Positions 27,118-35,035 of a DNA stretch of 38,478 nucleotides are shown here, piece by piece. The stretch is from RGDT01 sp964630925. GTDB taxonomy: Bacteria; Planctomycetota; Planctomycetia; Gemmatales; Gemmataceae. Location: the NCBI GenBank assembly GCA_964630925.1, contig CAZVZK010000095.1:1-38478 (forward strand), given 5' to 3'. The position numbers were made by a program, and so were the translations under genes. Each line of letters opens with the position of its first letter. Position 1 is the stretch's first letter. The notes beneath the pieces are model-generated. The model was not told the DNA's origin and did not search any database. It saw only the letters and a list, made by a program, of their open reading frames with translations.

Positions 27118-27489
27118 ATGCCCCGCCTCCCCCTGGCCGTCCTCGTCCTGGTGTTGACCGCGTGCCCGGCCCTCGCGCTTGAGCCGCCGAAACGCACGTC
27201 CCTCTCCGACGGCGGGATACGCGGCCGCGTCCTCAAGGAGGCGTATGTCGTCCTGAAACGCGGCGTCGAGGCGGTGATCGTCGAGAAGAAGCGGTTCCAC
27301 AACGGTCAAGCGGCTCTGGCGGCGTCCTGTTTCTCGGCCCTGGCGGCCTTGAGCCTGTTGGCGCGGATGACGGAGGCGGCGAGCGAGTGCATGCCTTCTG
27401 GGGGGCTACTCACTCCCCGCTGGACGCCCAGCTATCCCCTCGGTTGCCGCTGGCTCCGGATGTCCACGGATGGTATCCTACCGCCATGA
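27118..27489 (+). pseudogene. N-terminal fragment of a secreted protein, probably broken
   Basis: An ATG at 27118 begins a good signal peptide (MPRLPLAVLVLVLTACPALA). It is followed by EPPKRTSLSDGGIRGRVLKEAYVVLKRGVEAVIVEKK, which looks like the start of a secreted planctomycete family I cannot name with certainty. After about base 27303 the sequence becomes low-complexity Ala/Leu/Ser and then unlike any protein. The frame runs through the promoter and start codon of the next gene to stop at 27489. The simplest reading is a truncated gene whose 3' part was lost. It could also be a short expressed exported peptide. Confidence 0.5.
27474..27479 (+). promoter_or_regulatory. Candidate -10 element close to the second DUF1501 start
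   Basis: TATCCT lies 6 bp before the ATG at 27486, with no good -35. If used, transcription would begin at or next to the start codon, giving a leaderless mRNA. No Shine-Dalgarno sequence precedes this ATG, which agrees with that reading. Confidence 0.3.
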
Positions 27490-28751
27490 GACACTCCCGC
27501 CGCGCCTTCCTCGGCCTCGCGCCGTTCGGGCTCACGCTGCCCGACATCCTCGCCCTCCGCGCCGCCCAGCCCGCCGCCGAACGGCGCGACACCGCCGTCA
27601 TCCTTTACTGGATGGCCGGCGGGCCGTCGCACATCGACACCTACGACATGAAGCCGCACGCCCCCGTCGAGGTGCGCGGCCCTTTCAAGCCCATCGCGAC
27701 GAAGACGCCGGGAGTCTCCGTCTGTGACTTGCTGCCCCGGCAGGCGAACCTCGCCGACAAGTTCAGCATCGTCCGCTCCTTCCGCCACACCAACGCCGAC
27801 CACTTCGACGCCTCGCACTGGGTGCAGACGGGCCACCACGAGGTCAAGGTCATGGGCCGCGGACAGCCGCACCCGGCACAGGGCGCCGTCGTCTCGAGGG
27901 TCCGCGGCGCCAACCGCCCAGGCATGCCGGCCTACGTCTGCATCCCGGACGCGTACGCCCCGCACCTCGGCTTCCACCAGCAGGCCGGCTACCTCGGCGC
28001 GCATCACGGCCCCATCTCCGGCGGTGGCGACCCGGCCTATCGCGGGAAGCGCCGCGAGCCGGAGTTCAAGCCGCACCCCGCCGTCGGCGTCGAACGCTCC
28101 GCCGGCCGTGCCTCCCTGCTGACGAAACTCGGCCGCGGCCTCGACGCGCACCAGCGGGCCTTCGACCTCATCAACAGCGAGGCCGTCCGCCGCGCCTTCG
28201 ACATCTCCGGCGAGCCGTCGCGTCTGCGGGAGAGCTACGGCGACCACCCCTGGGGCCGGGCCGCGCTGCTCGCGCGGCGGCTGGTCGAGGCGGGCGTCAC
28301 GTTCGTGACGATCAACCATTACGAGGCCGACGTCGATTGGTGGGATGACCACTACGACATCGAGAAGAACCTGCGTCGCCGCCTCCCCCTGTACGACCAG
28401 GCCCTCGCAGGCCTCATCGCCGACCTGAACGTCCGCGGCATGGATCGCGACGTGCTGGTGGTGGCGTGCGGCGAGTTCGGGCGCGGGCCGCGCATCGATA
28501 AGTTGGCGGGCCGTGGCCACTGGCCGCGTGCGGGGAGCGTGCTGCTCTCGGGCGGCGGGGTGAAGGGCGGGCGCGTCATCGGCGCGACGGCCAGCGACGG
28601 CGGCGACGTGCGTGAGCGTCCCGTCGGCCCGGCGGACCTGCTGGCGACGGTCTACCGCTCTCTCGGCATCGACCACGCCTCCACGATCCAGGACGCGCAG
28701 GGCCGCCCGATCCCGCTGGCGGCCGGCGAGCCGATCACCGAGCTGTTCTGA
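27486..28751 (+). CDS. DUF1501 protein with Tat-like signal (second copy)
   Basis: This 421-residue protein starts at ATG 27486, chosen because it gives MRHSRRAFLGLAPFGLTLPD, a twin-arginine signal; the frame upstream is unrelated. Family motifs are LYWMAGGPSHIDTYDMKP, VRSFRHTNADHFDASHWVQTG, TINHYEADVDWWDDH, VACGEFGRGPRIDKL and GRGHWPRAGSVLLSGGG. It differs clearly from the DUF1501 protein at 25394-26713, so the two are distant paralogues rather than a recent duplication. It has no operon partner: the fragment at 27118 precedes it, and a convergent LRR gene ends 6 bp after its stop. Activity unknown; fold expected in the alkaline phosphatase superfamily. Confidence 0.95.
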   Translation: MRHSRRAFLGLAPFGLTLPDILALRAAQPAAERRDTAVILYWMAGGPSHIDTYDMKPHAPVEVRGPFKPIATKTPGVSVCDLLPRQANLADKFSIVRSFRHTNADHFDASHWVQTGHHEVKVMGRGQPHPAQGAVVSRVRGANRPGMPAYVCIPDAYAPHLGFHQQAGYLGAHHGPISGGGDPAYRGKRREPEFKPHPAVGVERSAGRASLLTKLGRGLDAHQRAFDLINSEAVRRAFDISGEPSRLRESYGDHPWGRAALLARRLVEAGVTFVTINHYEADVDWWDDHYDIEKNLRRRLPLYDQALAGLIADLNVRGMDRDVLVVACGEFGRGPRIDKLAGRGHWPRAGSVLLSGGGVKGGRVIGATASDGGDVRERPVGPADLLATVYRSLGIDHASTIQDAQGRPIPLAAGEPITELF

Positions 28752-28757
28752 TCTGAC

Positions 28758-30263
28758 CTACCCGGCGGCGTCGCCGTACCGCTCGCGGACGGCGGCGCAC
28801 GCCGCGGGGGGGATGTCGTCGCCCGCGCCCCACGCCGACAGGTGACGGAGCCGCGCCAGCCGCGGCGTCCGCGCCAACGCAAGCGCCGACCGCCCGGTCA
28901 GCCCGTTCTTGCGGACCGACAGCCACTCCAATTCGTCCGCGACGGGCGACGCCAGCAGCGCCGCGACGCCCTCGTCGCCGAGGGCGTTGTCCGCCAGGTC
29001 GAGGCGTCGCAGGCGGCGCGGATGGGGGGAGCGCGCCAGGGCCGCGATCCCCCGCTCTCCGATGCCGTTGCCCTCCAGCTCAAGCACCTCGACGCCGGCC
29101 AGTCCCGGCCAGCCGGCCAGGGCCTCCGCCCCCGTCTCGCCCAGGCCGCAGCCCTCGAGGTCGAGGACGCGCAGGGCGGCGGGCGGCAGCTTGGCCAGGG
29201 CCGCGCCCCCCGCCGGGCCGAGGAGCACGTCACGCAGCGACAGCACCTCCAGGGCGGCGAACCACTTCGACCCGCCCAGCGCCGGCACGCATGCCGCCGT
29301 CAGCCCGGCGTTACGCGACACGTCCAGCATCCGCAGGCCGGTCAGTGCCACCCGCGCCATGTGCTTCAGGCCCGCGTCATCCAGCTCGGCGTCGGACAGG
29401 GCCAGGCGGCGCAGGCGGGCCGGCTCGGGCAGACGGGCGAGGAGGCCCTTCGACGGCACGCGCATCGTCCGCAGGCGCAACGACTCCAGCGTCGGCGACA
29501 CGATCAGCCCCGCCAGCCCCGGCGGCTGGTTGCACGCGATCTCCAGGGAAATGAGATTCTCGGCCCACGGGGCGAACGGCATGGCCCCGCCGTCGCGGCC
29601 CGCGAGGTCGGTGTTGCGCAGCGCCAGCCGCAGAAGCCCCGCGAACGCCGGCCCCTCGGCCAGGGCGCGGCGCTTGGCCGCGGTGAACTGGCCCGCCGTG
29701 AGCGTGAATTCCCGCAGCCCCAGGTCCTGCCCGGCCAGGGCGCCGAACTGCTCGTCGTTCATGTAAGCATCGTGGATGTCGATGGCCCGCAGCGCGGGCC
29801 AGCGCCCCAGGCACTCGAGCGGCTCCTGCGCCAGCGACGGGCTCTCCAGACGCAGGCAGGGGGCGGACGCCAGCGGCGACGACAGCCAGGGCCCGAGCCG
29901 CCTCCCCGCCACGAACCGCAGCCCGAGCGTGCCGACCCACTCCGCGACGCCCCCGAGCGGGGCCATCTCCGCGTCGCCCGACGGCTCGACGTGCCACAGC
30001 CCACGGTCGAGCCAGGCGGCGGCCCTCTGCCCCGCCGTCCAGGCCTCTCGTGGCTTCCGCGTCAGCTCGTGGATGCGCGAGCGGTACAGCGGCAGGCCGC
30101 CCAGGGCCTCGTCGGAGAGCTGAAGGCGCACGGCCTGGCCGACGGCGGCCTCGTCGGCGTCGCCGGCCTCCTCCAGCCAGTCGGCGAGGACACGGCGCGG
30201 CTGGTCGTCCGCGAACTGATCGCGGCACGCGGCGAGCAACGCCTGCAGGTCGGGGCGGATCAT
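28758..30263 (-). CDS. TIGR02996-domain leucine-rich repeat protein
   Basis: This is a 501-residue protein. The N-terminal 50 residues form a TIGR02996 (repeat-companion) domain: LQALLAACRDQFADDQPRRVLADWLEEAGD...AVRLQL. A middle region contains LASAPCLRLE, the segment that links to the repeats. From about residue 230, LRRs of the RNI-like type follow (LRRLALSDAELDDAGLKHMA, LRVLDLEGCGLGETGAEALA, VEVLELEGNGIGERGIAALA, LRRLDLADNALGDEGVAALL). No signal peptide or TM segment is seen. It is the most divergent of five genes in this array and ends in RYGDAAG rather than the CAIG-type tail. Probably a protein-binding scaffold; the function of the family is not established. Confidence 0.93.
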   Translation of the reverse strand: MIRPDLQALLAACRDQFADDQPRRVLADWLEEAGDADEAAVGQAVRLQLSDEALGGLPLYRSRIHELTRKPREAWTAGQRAAAWLDRGLWHVEPSGDAEMAPLGGVAEWVGTLGLRFVAGRRLGPWLSSPLASAPCLRLESPSLAQEPLECLGRWPALRAIDIHDAYMNDEQFGALAGQDLGLREFTLTAGQFTAAKRRALAEGPAFAGLLRLALRNTDLAGRDGGAMPFAPWAENLISLEIACNQPPGLAGLIVSPTLESLRLRTMRVPSKGLLARLPEPARLRRLALSDAELDDAGLKHMARVALTGLRMLDVSRNAGLTAACVPALGGSKWFAALEVLSLRDVLLGPAGGAALAKLPPAALRVLDLEGCGLGETGAEALAGWPGLAGVEVLELEGNGIGERGIAALARSPHPRRLRRLDLADNALGDEGVAALLASPVADELEWLSVRKNGLTGRSALALARTPRLARLRHLSAWGAGDDIPPAACAAVRERYGDAAG

Positions 30264-30267
30264 GCCG

Positions 30268-30375
30268 TCATCCTATCGCGCACCCAGGTAGACGCGCCCG
30301 CACTGCGGTCAGGGCCTTCCGCCCGAGGTCTGCCACGCCGGCCTCGCCCAGCCCGCGCCTGCACGCGGCACCCAT
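30268..30375 (-). pseudogene. Fossil C-terminus of a lost TIGR02996-LRR gene
   Basis: Between two LRR genes, a 35-codon frame on the minus strand reads GLGEAGVADLGRKALTAV then RARLPGCAIG and a TGA. The ending matches the C-termini of intact array members (RLRAALPDCAIG, TLKAAMPGCAIE). The intact gene just upstream ends differently (CPNAFLE), so this piece is the residue of another copy. It stops 4 bp before the next gene's ATG, the same spacing as between intact members. Confidence 0.7.
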
Positions 30376-30413
30376 CACACGCGGCAGGTCCGGGCGGCCG
30401 CGTGTGTCGGGCC

Positions 30414-31940
30414 CTATTCGAGGAATGCGTTGGGGCACTTCTCGCGGACGGCGTCGAGGAGGCCGTCGGGGCCCCCCAGGGCCAGGTTGCGCAGCAGGGG
30501 CCGCTCGGGGCCGGAGCGGATCATGCGGGCCGCGTCGCCGCGGAGGCCAGTCGCCTTGAGCGACTCCAGACGCCCCATGACCGGTGAACGCAGCACGCCG
30601 GCGAGGCCTGACCCCGCTGCCTGCTGCGACACGTTCAGCTCCAGAAGCGCCGTCAGGTGCGGCGATTCGCACAGGGCACGCAGGCCCTTGGCAGAGAGCT
30701 GGTTGTCGGACACGTCCAGAACACGGCAGCGTGCAAGGCCCGGCCACCCGGCCAGCGCGTTCGCCGCGTCGTCGTCCAGGGCACAGCTGCTCACGTCGAG
30801 CGACAGCGGCGCCTGCTGCCCCGACCGCGCCAGCGCCCGCGCCCCCTCGACGCCGAAGCGGTTGCGGTTGATGTCGAGGTGGGTCAGCCGGCCCAGGGTG
30901 CCGGCGGAGGCCAGGGCACGCAGTTGGGCCTCCTTCATCCCCATCTCCCAGAGCAGGAGCACCCGCAGACGCCCCTCGGCGAGGCGGCCCAGCTTGCGGT
31001 AGCCCGCGACATTCATCGGGTACTCGTGGAGCATGAGGAAGTCCAGCCCCGCAGCGAAGGCGGCGTCGGCGAGGTCGAATGCGGTGCCGGAGCGGCGCAC
31101 GCGGGAGATCCACAGCTTGCGCAGGCCCGGCAGGCGGTCCGAAAGCATGCGGACATGCGGGGTCGTTAGCGAGGTGGTGCGCAGGTCCAGCTCGCGCAGC
31201 GCCGGGCGGGCGAGGACGCGGGCCAGCTCTTCCGGTGACAGATCGCCCGCCGGGATGCCGCAAAGGTTGAGCGTGTCGAGCGCCGGCAGGCGGCCCTCCA
31301 GGCAGGCGAGGCCGGGGCCGGACGGGTCCGCCGGGAAGAGGGACAGCTCGCGCAGGCCCTCCAGGTGGCGCGACGACACGAGCGCCTCCAGCGCGGCGTC
31401 GGGCACGTCGCCGTGGTCGAGGATCAGGGCGCGCGGCCACGCCAGGGCCGACGACGCGGCGATGCGGCGCCACTGTGCCGTCCCCCTCTCGCCGTCGAGG
31501 TACAGGCGCGGCACGGAGGCCAGCAGCGGCGACGCCAGGACGGCGGCCGTCGGCGCGACCCGCACCTGTTCGACCCAGGCCCAGCCCTCCGACCCGGCGA
31601 GGCGGTGCCAGCGCTTCTGCCCCAGCGCCCGCGCCGGGATCTCGATCCGGCAGAGGCCGTGCTCGCGCTCCCTGAGGTGGTCGCACTGCTTGAGGAGCGG
31701 CTCGGCATCGCCGTCCCAGGCACTCTGGTGTTCGAGGGCGAGGGCCGTCTGTTCGCCCCGCAGGTCCGGCCTGGCGGCGAAGCGTGGGGCGGGCACCTGG
31801 AGGCGGATGAGTCGGGCGCGTGCCCTGTCGGCGGCGCCGCCGTGCTCCTCCAGCCAGTCGGCGAGGACGAGGCGTGCGGATCCGTCGTGGGGGTCGGCCT
31901 TGCAGGCGGCCAGGAGGCGGTGCATCTCGGTACGGCTCAT
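30414..31940 (-). CDS. TIGR02996-domain leucine-rich repeat protein
   Basis: This is a 508-residue protein. ATG 31940 is chosen because it lies 5 bp after the stop of the upstream gene and starts directly with the TIGR02996 domain (MHRLLAACKADPHDGSARLVLADWLEEHGG...RARLIRLQ). A central region with WAWVEQVRVAPTAAVLASPLLASVPRLYL is shared with other members. RNI-like LRRs run from about residue 170 to 490 (LRELDLRTTSLTTPHVRMLS, LTHLDINRNRFGVEGARALA, CRVLDVSDNQLSAKGLRALC). It lacks the MAKKRKLEAS leader and the CAIG tail of its neighbours. Expected to be cytoplasmic and protein-binding; function unknown. Confidence 0.93.
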   Translation of the reverse strand: MSRTEMHRLLAACKADPHDGSARLVLADWLEEHGGAADRARARLIRLQVPAPRFAARPDLRGEQTALALEHQSAWDGDAEPLLKQCDHLREREHGLCRIEIPARALGQKRWHRLAGSEGWAWVEQVRVAPTAAVLASPLLASVPRLYLDGERGTAQWRRIAASSALAWPRALILDHGDVPDAALEALVSSRHLEGLRELSLFPADPSGPGLACLEGRLPALDTLNLCGIPAGDLSPEELARVLARPALRELDLRTTSLTTPHVRMLSDRLPGLRKLWISRVRRSGTAFDLADAAFAAGLDFLMLHEYPMNVAGYRKLGRLAEGRLRVLLLWEMGMKEAQLRALASAGTLGRLTHLDINRNRFGVEGARALARSGQQAPLSLDVSSCALDDDAANALAGWPGLARCRVLDVSDNQLSAKGLRALCESPHLTALLELNVSQQAAGSGLAGVLRSPVMGRLESLKATGLRGDAARMIRSGPERPLLRNLALGGPDGLLDAVREKCPNAFLE

Positions 31941-31945
31941 GGCGA

Positions 31946-33469
31946 TCATCCTATCGCGCAGTCGGGCAGGGCGGCGCGGAGGCGGGACAGGCCCTTTTTG
32001 CCGATGGCGTCCAGGTTGGCGCCGCCGAGGAGCACCTCGCGGAGGCCGGCGGGGGCGCATTCTCGGAGCGGGGGGAGCGGGAGGTTGACGAGCGAAAGCC
32101 AGCGCAGCCGGGCGCCGAGCGGCGAGCGGAGTAGCGCCTCCAGGGCCGGCACGGTGATCTTGGGGTTGTGGTCGAGGCACAAGGCCTCCAGCGAGCCGGC
32201 GTGAGGCGAGGCGATGAGGGCACGGACGGCGTCGTCGCCCAGGCCGTTGAGCGCGAGGTCGAGGAAGCGGACGCGGCCCAGGCCGGGCCAGGATGCGAGG
32301 GAAGCCACGCCGGCATCGCCGAGATCGCAGGTCGAGACACGCAGGGAACGCGGGCCCGGCTTGCCGGCGCCCGTGAAGGCGGCGGCGCCGGCGGGCCCGA
32401 GGGTGTTGCCGGACATCACGAGTTCTTCCAGGGCGCCGGGTAGGTCATCGAGCCCCACCATGCCGTGGTTCGACCGGATGGCGAGCCGGCGCAGGCGCGG
32501 CAGGCGGGGGAGCCTGGGGGGCGGCCCGTCGCCGCCGAGCAGCAGTCGCAGATCCTCTATCGCCTCGGCGCAGGGGCTGCCCGCCAGTCGAGAGGCCGCG
32601 GCCGGGCCGCAAGATCCCATGACCACGAGTCGCCGCAGGGGCAGCGCGGCCAACGCGGCCAGGCCGTCCGCCGTGAGGTCGGTGCGGTACAACGCCAGCC
32701 GACTCAGGCCGCGCAGGCCCGGCGCGGCGGCTAGGCTCGCGGCATCGGCGTCCGTCAGGTGCGAGATGTCGAGGTGCAGTCCGCGGAGGCCCTCAACGCC
32801 CGGCGAGGCGAAGAGATCGCCCCAGGCGCGCGGGCCGATCCCGACGGCGGTGACGCTCAGCTCCTCCAGGCCCGGACGCAGCGCCTTCGCCAGCTCCGCA
32901 ACGTTGTGGGCGGCGGTGGACACGGAGAGGGAGCGCAGGCCGCCACGGATCAACGAGCCTGACGCCTCGCGCAGGGCGACGACGCCGAGCGGGTTGCCGG
33001 TGAACTCCAGCCGGGGCACGGTGGCCATGCGCGGCGACGCGAGGAGGCCGGGCACGTCCCGCGCGTCGATGGACTGGATTCGCGCCGTCTCCACCCACGC
33101 CCACGACGCATCGCCCTCGCCGCGCATCCAGGGCGACACGGACACGCCCGCCGCCAACAGGCCGCGCTCGCAGTCGGGCCTCTTGCGGCTGAAGAAGTCG
33201 AGGTGCGACGCGACCCACTCCTCCACCCAGCGATCACGCAGGCGCTCGACGGTCAGCGACCAGTCGGGGCCGCCGCTGGAAGTGTCGAGCTGGAGACGTA
33301 TCACATCGGCCCTGCCCCGGTCTGCCTCGCCGCCGTTCTCCTCCAGCCAGTCGGCGAGGGCGAGGCGTGGGCCGTCGTCCCAGTGGTCGGCCTTCGCAGC
33401 CTCCAGCAGAGGCAGCAGCTCGGACCTGTCGGCGGAGGGGGACGCCTCTAGCTTGCGTTTCTTCGCCAT
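31946..33469 (-). CDS. TIGR02996-domain leucine-rich repeat protein (MAKKRKLEAS type)
   Basis: This is a 507-residue protein. ATG 33469 is chosen because two neighbouring paralogues begin with the same MAKKRKLEAS leader. The TIGR02996 domain follows (LLPLLEAAKADHWDDGPRLALADWLEENGGEADRGRADVIRLQL), then a linker with WAWVETARIQS, then about ten RNI-like LRRs (LSRLALYRTDLTADGLAALA, VRFLDLALNGLGDDAVRALI). It ends RLRAALPDCAIG. It is spaced 8 bp from the gene upstream and 5 bp from the gene downstream, so the array is probably one transcript. The basic leader KKRK could bind nucleic acid or be a simple tag; it is not a signal peptide. Confidence 0.93.
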   Translation of the reverse strand: MAKKRKLEASPSADRSELLPLLEAAKADHWDDGPRLALADWLEENGGEADRGRADVIRLQLDTSSGGPDWSLTVERLRDRWVEEWVASHLDFFSRKRPDCERGLLAAGVSVSPWMRGEGDASWAWVETARIQSIDARDVPGLLASPRMATVPRLEFTGNPLGVVALREASGSLIRGGLRSLSVSTAAHNVAELAKALRPGLEELSVTAVGIGPRAWGDLFASPGVEGLRGLHLDISHLTDADAASLAAAPGLRGLSRLALYRTDLTADGLAALAALPLRRLVVMGSCGPAAASRLAGSPCAEAIEDLRLLLGGDGPPPRLPRLPRLRRLAIRSNHGMVGLDDLPGALEELVMSGNTLGPAGAAAFTGAGKPGPRSLRVSTCDLGDAGVASLASWPGLGRVRFLDLALNGLGDDAVRALIASPHAGSLEALCLDHNPKITVPALEALLRSPLGARLRWLSLVNLPLPPLRECAPAGLREVLLGGANLDAIGKKGLSRLRAALPDCAIG

Positions 33470-33477
33470 GTGTGGCC

Positions 33478-35022
33478 TCAGAATGCGCAGTTGGGCAGGG
33501 CCGCGCGGAGGCGGCGCATGTCGTCGGCGGCGGCGTCCCACGCCGCATGAAACTCGCGGAGGGCCACCGGCGCGGCGTCGATCAGGGCGCGGGCGAAATC
33601 GAAGGTCTGATACACGCCGAACACCGACAGCCAGGACAGGCGCCGCCCCAGCGGGGACCGAATCAGGTCAAGGACCGCCGCCGGCGAGATGGCCACGTTG
33701 CTGCCGATGTTCAGCGCCGACAGCGAGCCCGTGTGTGGCGAGGCGATCAGGGCGCGGACGCCGGCGTCGTCGAAGTGGTTATTCGAGAGGTCGAGGTGAC
33801 GCACGGCCGCGAGCCCCGGCCACTCCGCCAGACGGCGCACGCCGTCGCGGCCCAGCAGGCACAGGGAGAGGCGGAGCGTGCGCGGCCCGCGTTTGACGGC
33901 GGCGAGGGCGGCGGCGCCGTCCGCCCCGAGCGTGTGGTTGTCCGAGAGGTCGATCTCATCCAACCCCTCCATCAGCCCGCCCGACGCGAGGGCTGCCAGT
34001 GCCGGGGGCCGCAGATCGAGGCGTGTGAGCGCCAGGCGGCGCAGGCGCGGCAGGGGCCCGAGGGAGGGCGGCACGGCCTTCGCCCCGCACTCGCGGAGCC
34101 GCAGCTCCTCGATCACAGCGCCGCAAGGCGTGCCGGCGAGCGCCGCCACCCCGCCGACGCCGATGTCCCCGTTCGTGAGGGACAGGCGGCGCAGGGGCAG
34201 CGCCGCCAGCGCCGCCACGCCCGCCGCGGTGAAACGCGTGCCGGTCAGCGCCAGCTCGCGGAGGCCACGCAGGCCGGGGGCGGCGGCCAGCTCCGCGGCG
34301 CCGGCGTCCTCCTGCACGCACCAGCCGATGGCCAGGGAGCGCAGGCCCTCGACGCACCGCGCGTTGAAGAGGGGTCGCAGGTCGTAGTTGGATAGGGAGA
34401 TGTCGAGCGTGTCCAGGCCCGTCGGCAGCAGGCGGACGATGTCGTCCAGCAGGCGCCCGTCGGCCATCAGCCGCAGGCGGCGTTGTCGTCCCAGCGTGTT
34501 GGTGCCGCGGACCGTGCGCAGGCCGACGGTGGAGAGCTGTTCGGACGCGAGGTCGAGGCATGGCACCGTCGCGAGGCGCGGCGAGCCCAGCAGGGCGGGC
34601 AGCGCGCGCATGCGGTAACTCATCGGCCGCACCGTCTCGACCCACGACCACGCCTCGTCCGGCGGCGCGTCCTCGCGCTGCCAGGAGTGGCCGCGCGGCT
34701 CGGCCACCATGAGGCCGCGCTCGAAGGTCGGCAGTTTCTCGCGGAAGAAGGCCCGCCACGGGGCGACCCACTCGCGCACCCACTTCTCGCGCAGGCGGTC
34801 AATGGAGAGACGGCAGTCCGGCCCGCCGTTCGCGGTGTCGAGCTGGAGGCGGATGATCTCGGCACGCCCCTTGTCGGACTCGCCGCCGTGCTCCTCCAGC
34901 CAGTCCGCCAATGCGAGGCGTGCGCCGTCGTCGCGGCCGTCGAGCTTCGCCGCGTCGAGGAGGCGGAGCATCTCGGCGCGGTCGGCGCCGGCTGAGGCTT
35001 CGAGTTTCCGTTTCTTCGCCAT
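33478..35022 (-). CDS. TIGR02996-domain leucine-rich repeat protein (MAKKRKLEAS type)
   Basis: This is a 514-residue protein. ATG 35022 aligns with the shared MAKKRKLEAS leader; a GTG directly before it would add one Met. The TIGR02996 domain is RAEMLRLLDAAKLDGRDDGARLALADWLEEHGGESDKGRAEIIRLQL. The linker contains WSWVETVRPMSYRMRALPALL, and the LRR part includes LRELALTGTRFTAAGVAALA, LDEIDLSDNHTLGADGAAAL and VRHLDLSNNHFDDAGVRALI. It ends LRAALPNCAF, a shortened form of the CAIG tail. It is a close paralogue of the flanking genes, with strong conservation at the 5' end and more change inside the repeats. Role unknown; a binding scaffold is likely. Confidence 0.93.
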   Translation of the reverse strand: MAKKRKLEASAGADRAEMLRLLDAAKLDGRDDGARLALADWLEEHGGESDKGRAEIIRLQLDTANGGPDCRLSIDRLREKWVREWVAPWRAFFREKLPTFERGLMVAEPRGHSWQREDAPPDEAWSWVETVRPMSYRMRALPALLGSPRLATVPCLDLASEQLSTVGLRTVRGTNTLGRQRRLRLMADGRLLDDIVRLLPTGLDTLDISLSNYDLRPLFNARCVEGLRSLAIGWCVQEDAGAAELAAAPGLRGLRELALTGTRFTAAGVAALAALPLRRLSLTNGDIGVGGVAALAGTPCGAVIEELRLRECGAKAVPPSLGPLPRLRRLALTRLDLRPPALAALASGGLMEGLDEIDLSDNHTLGADGAAALAAVKRGPRTLRLSLCLLGRDGVRRLAEWPGLAAVRHLDLSNNHFDDAGVRALIASPHTGSLSALNIGSNVAISPAAVLDLIRSPLGRRLSWLSVFGVYQTFDFARALIDAAPVALREFHAAWDAAADDMRRLRAALPNCAF

Positions 35023-35035
35023 CACCCCTCCGTCA

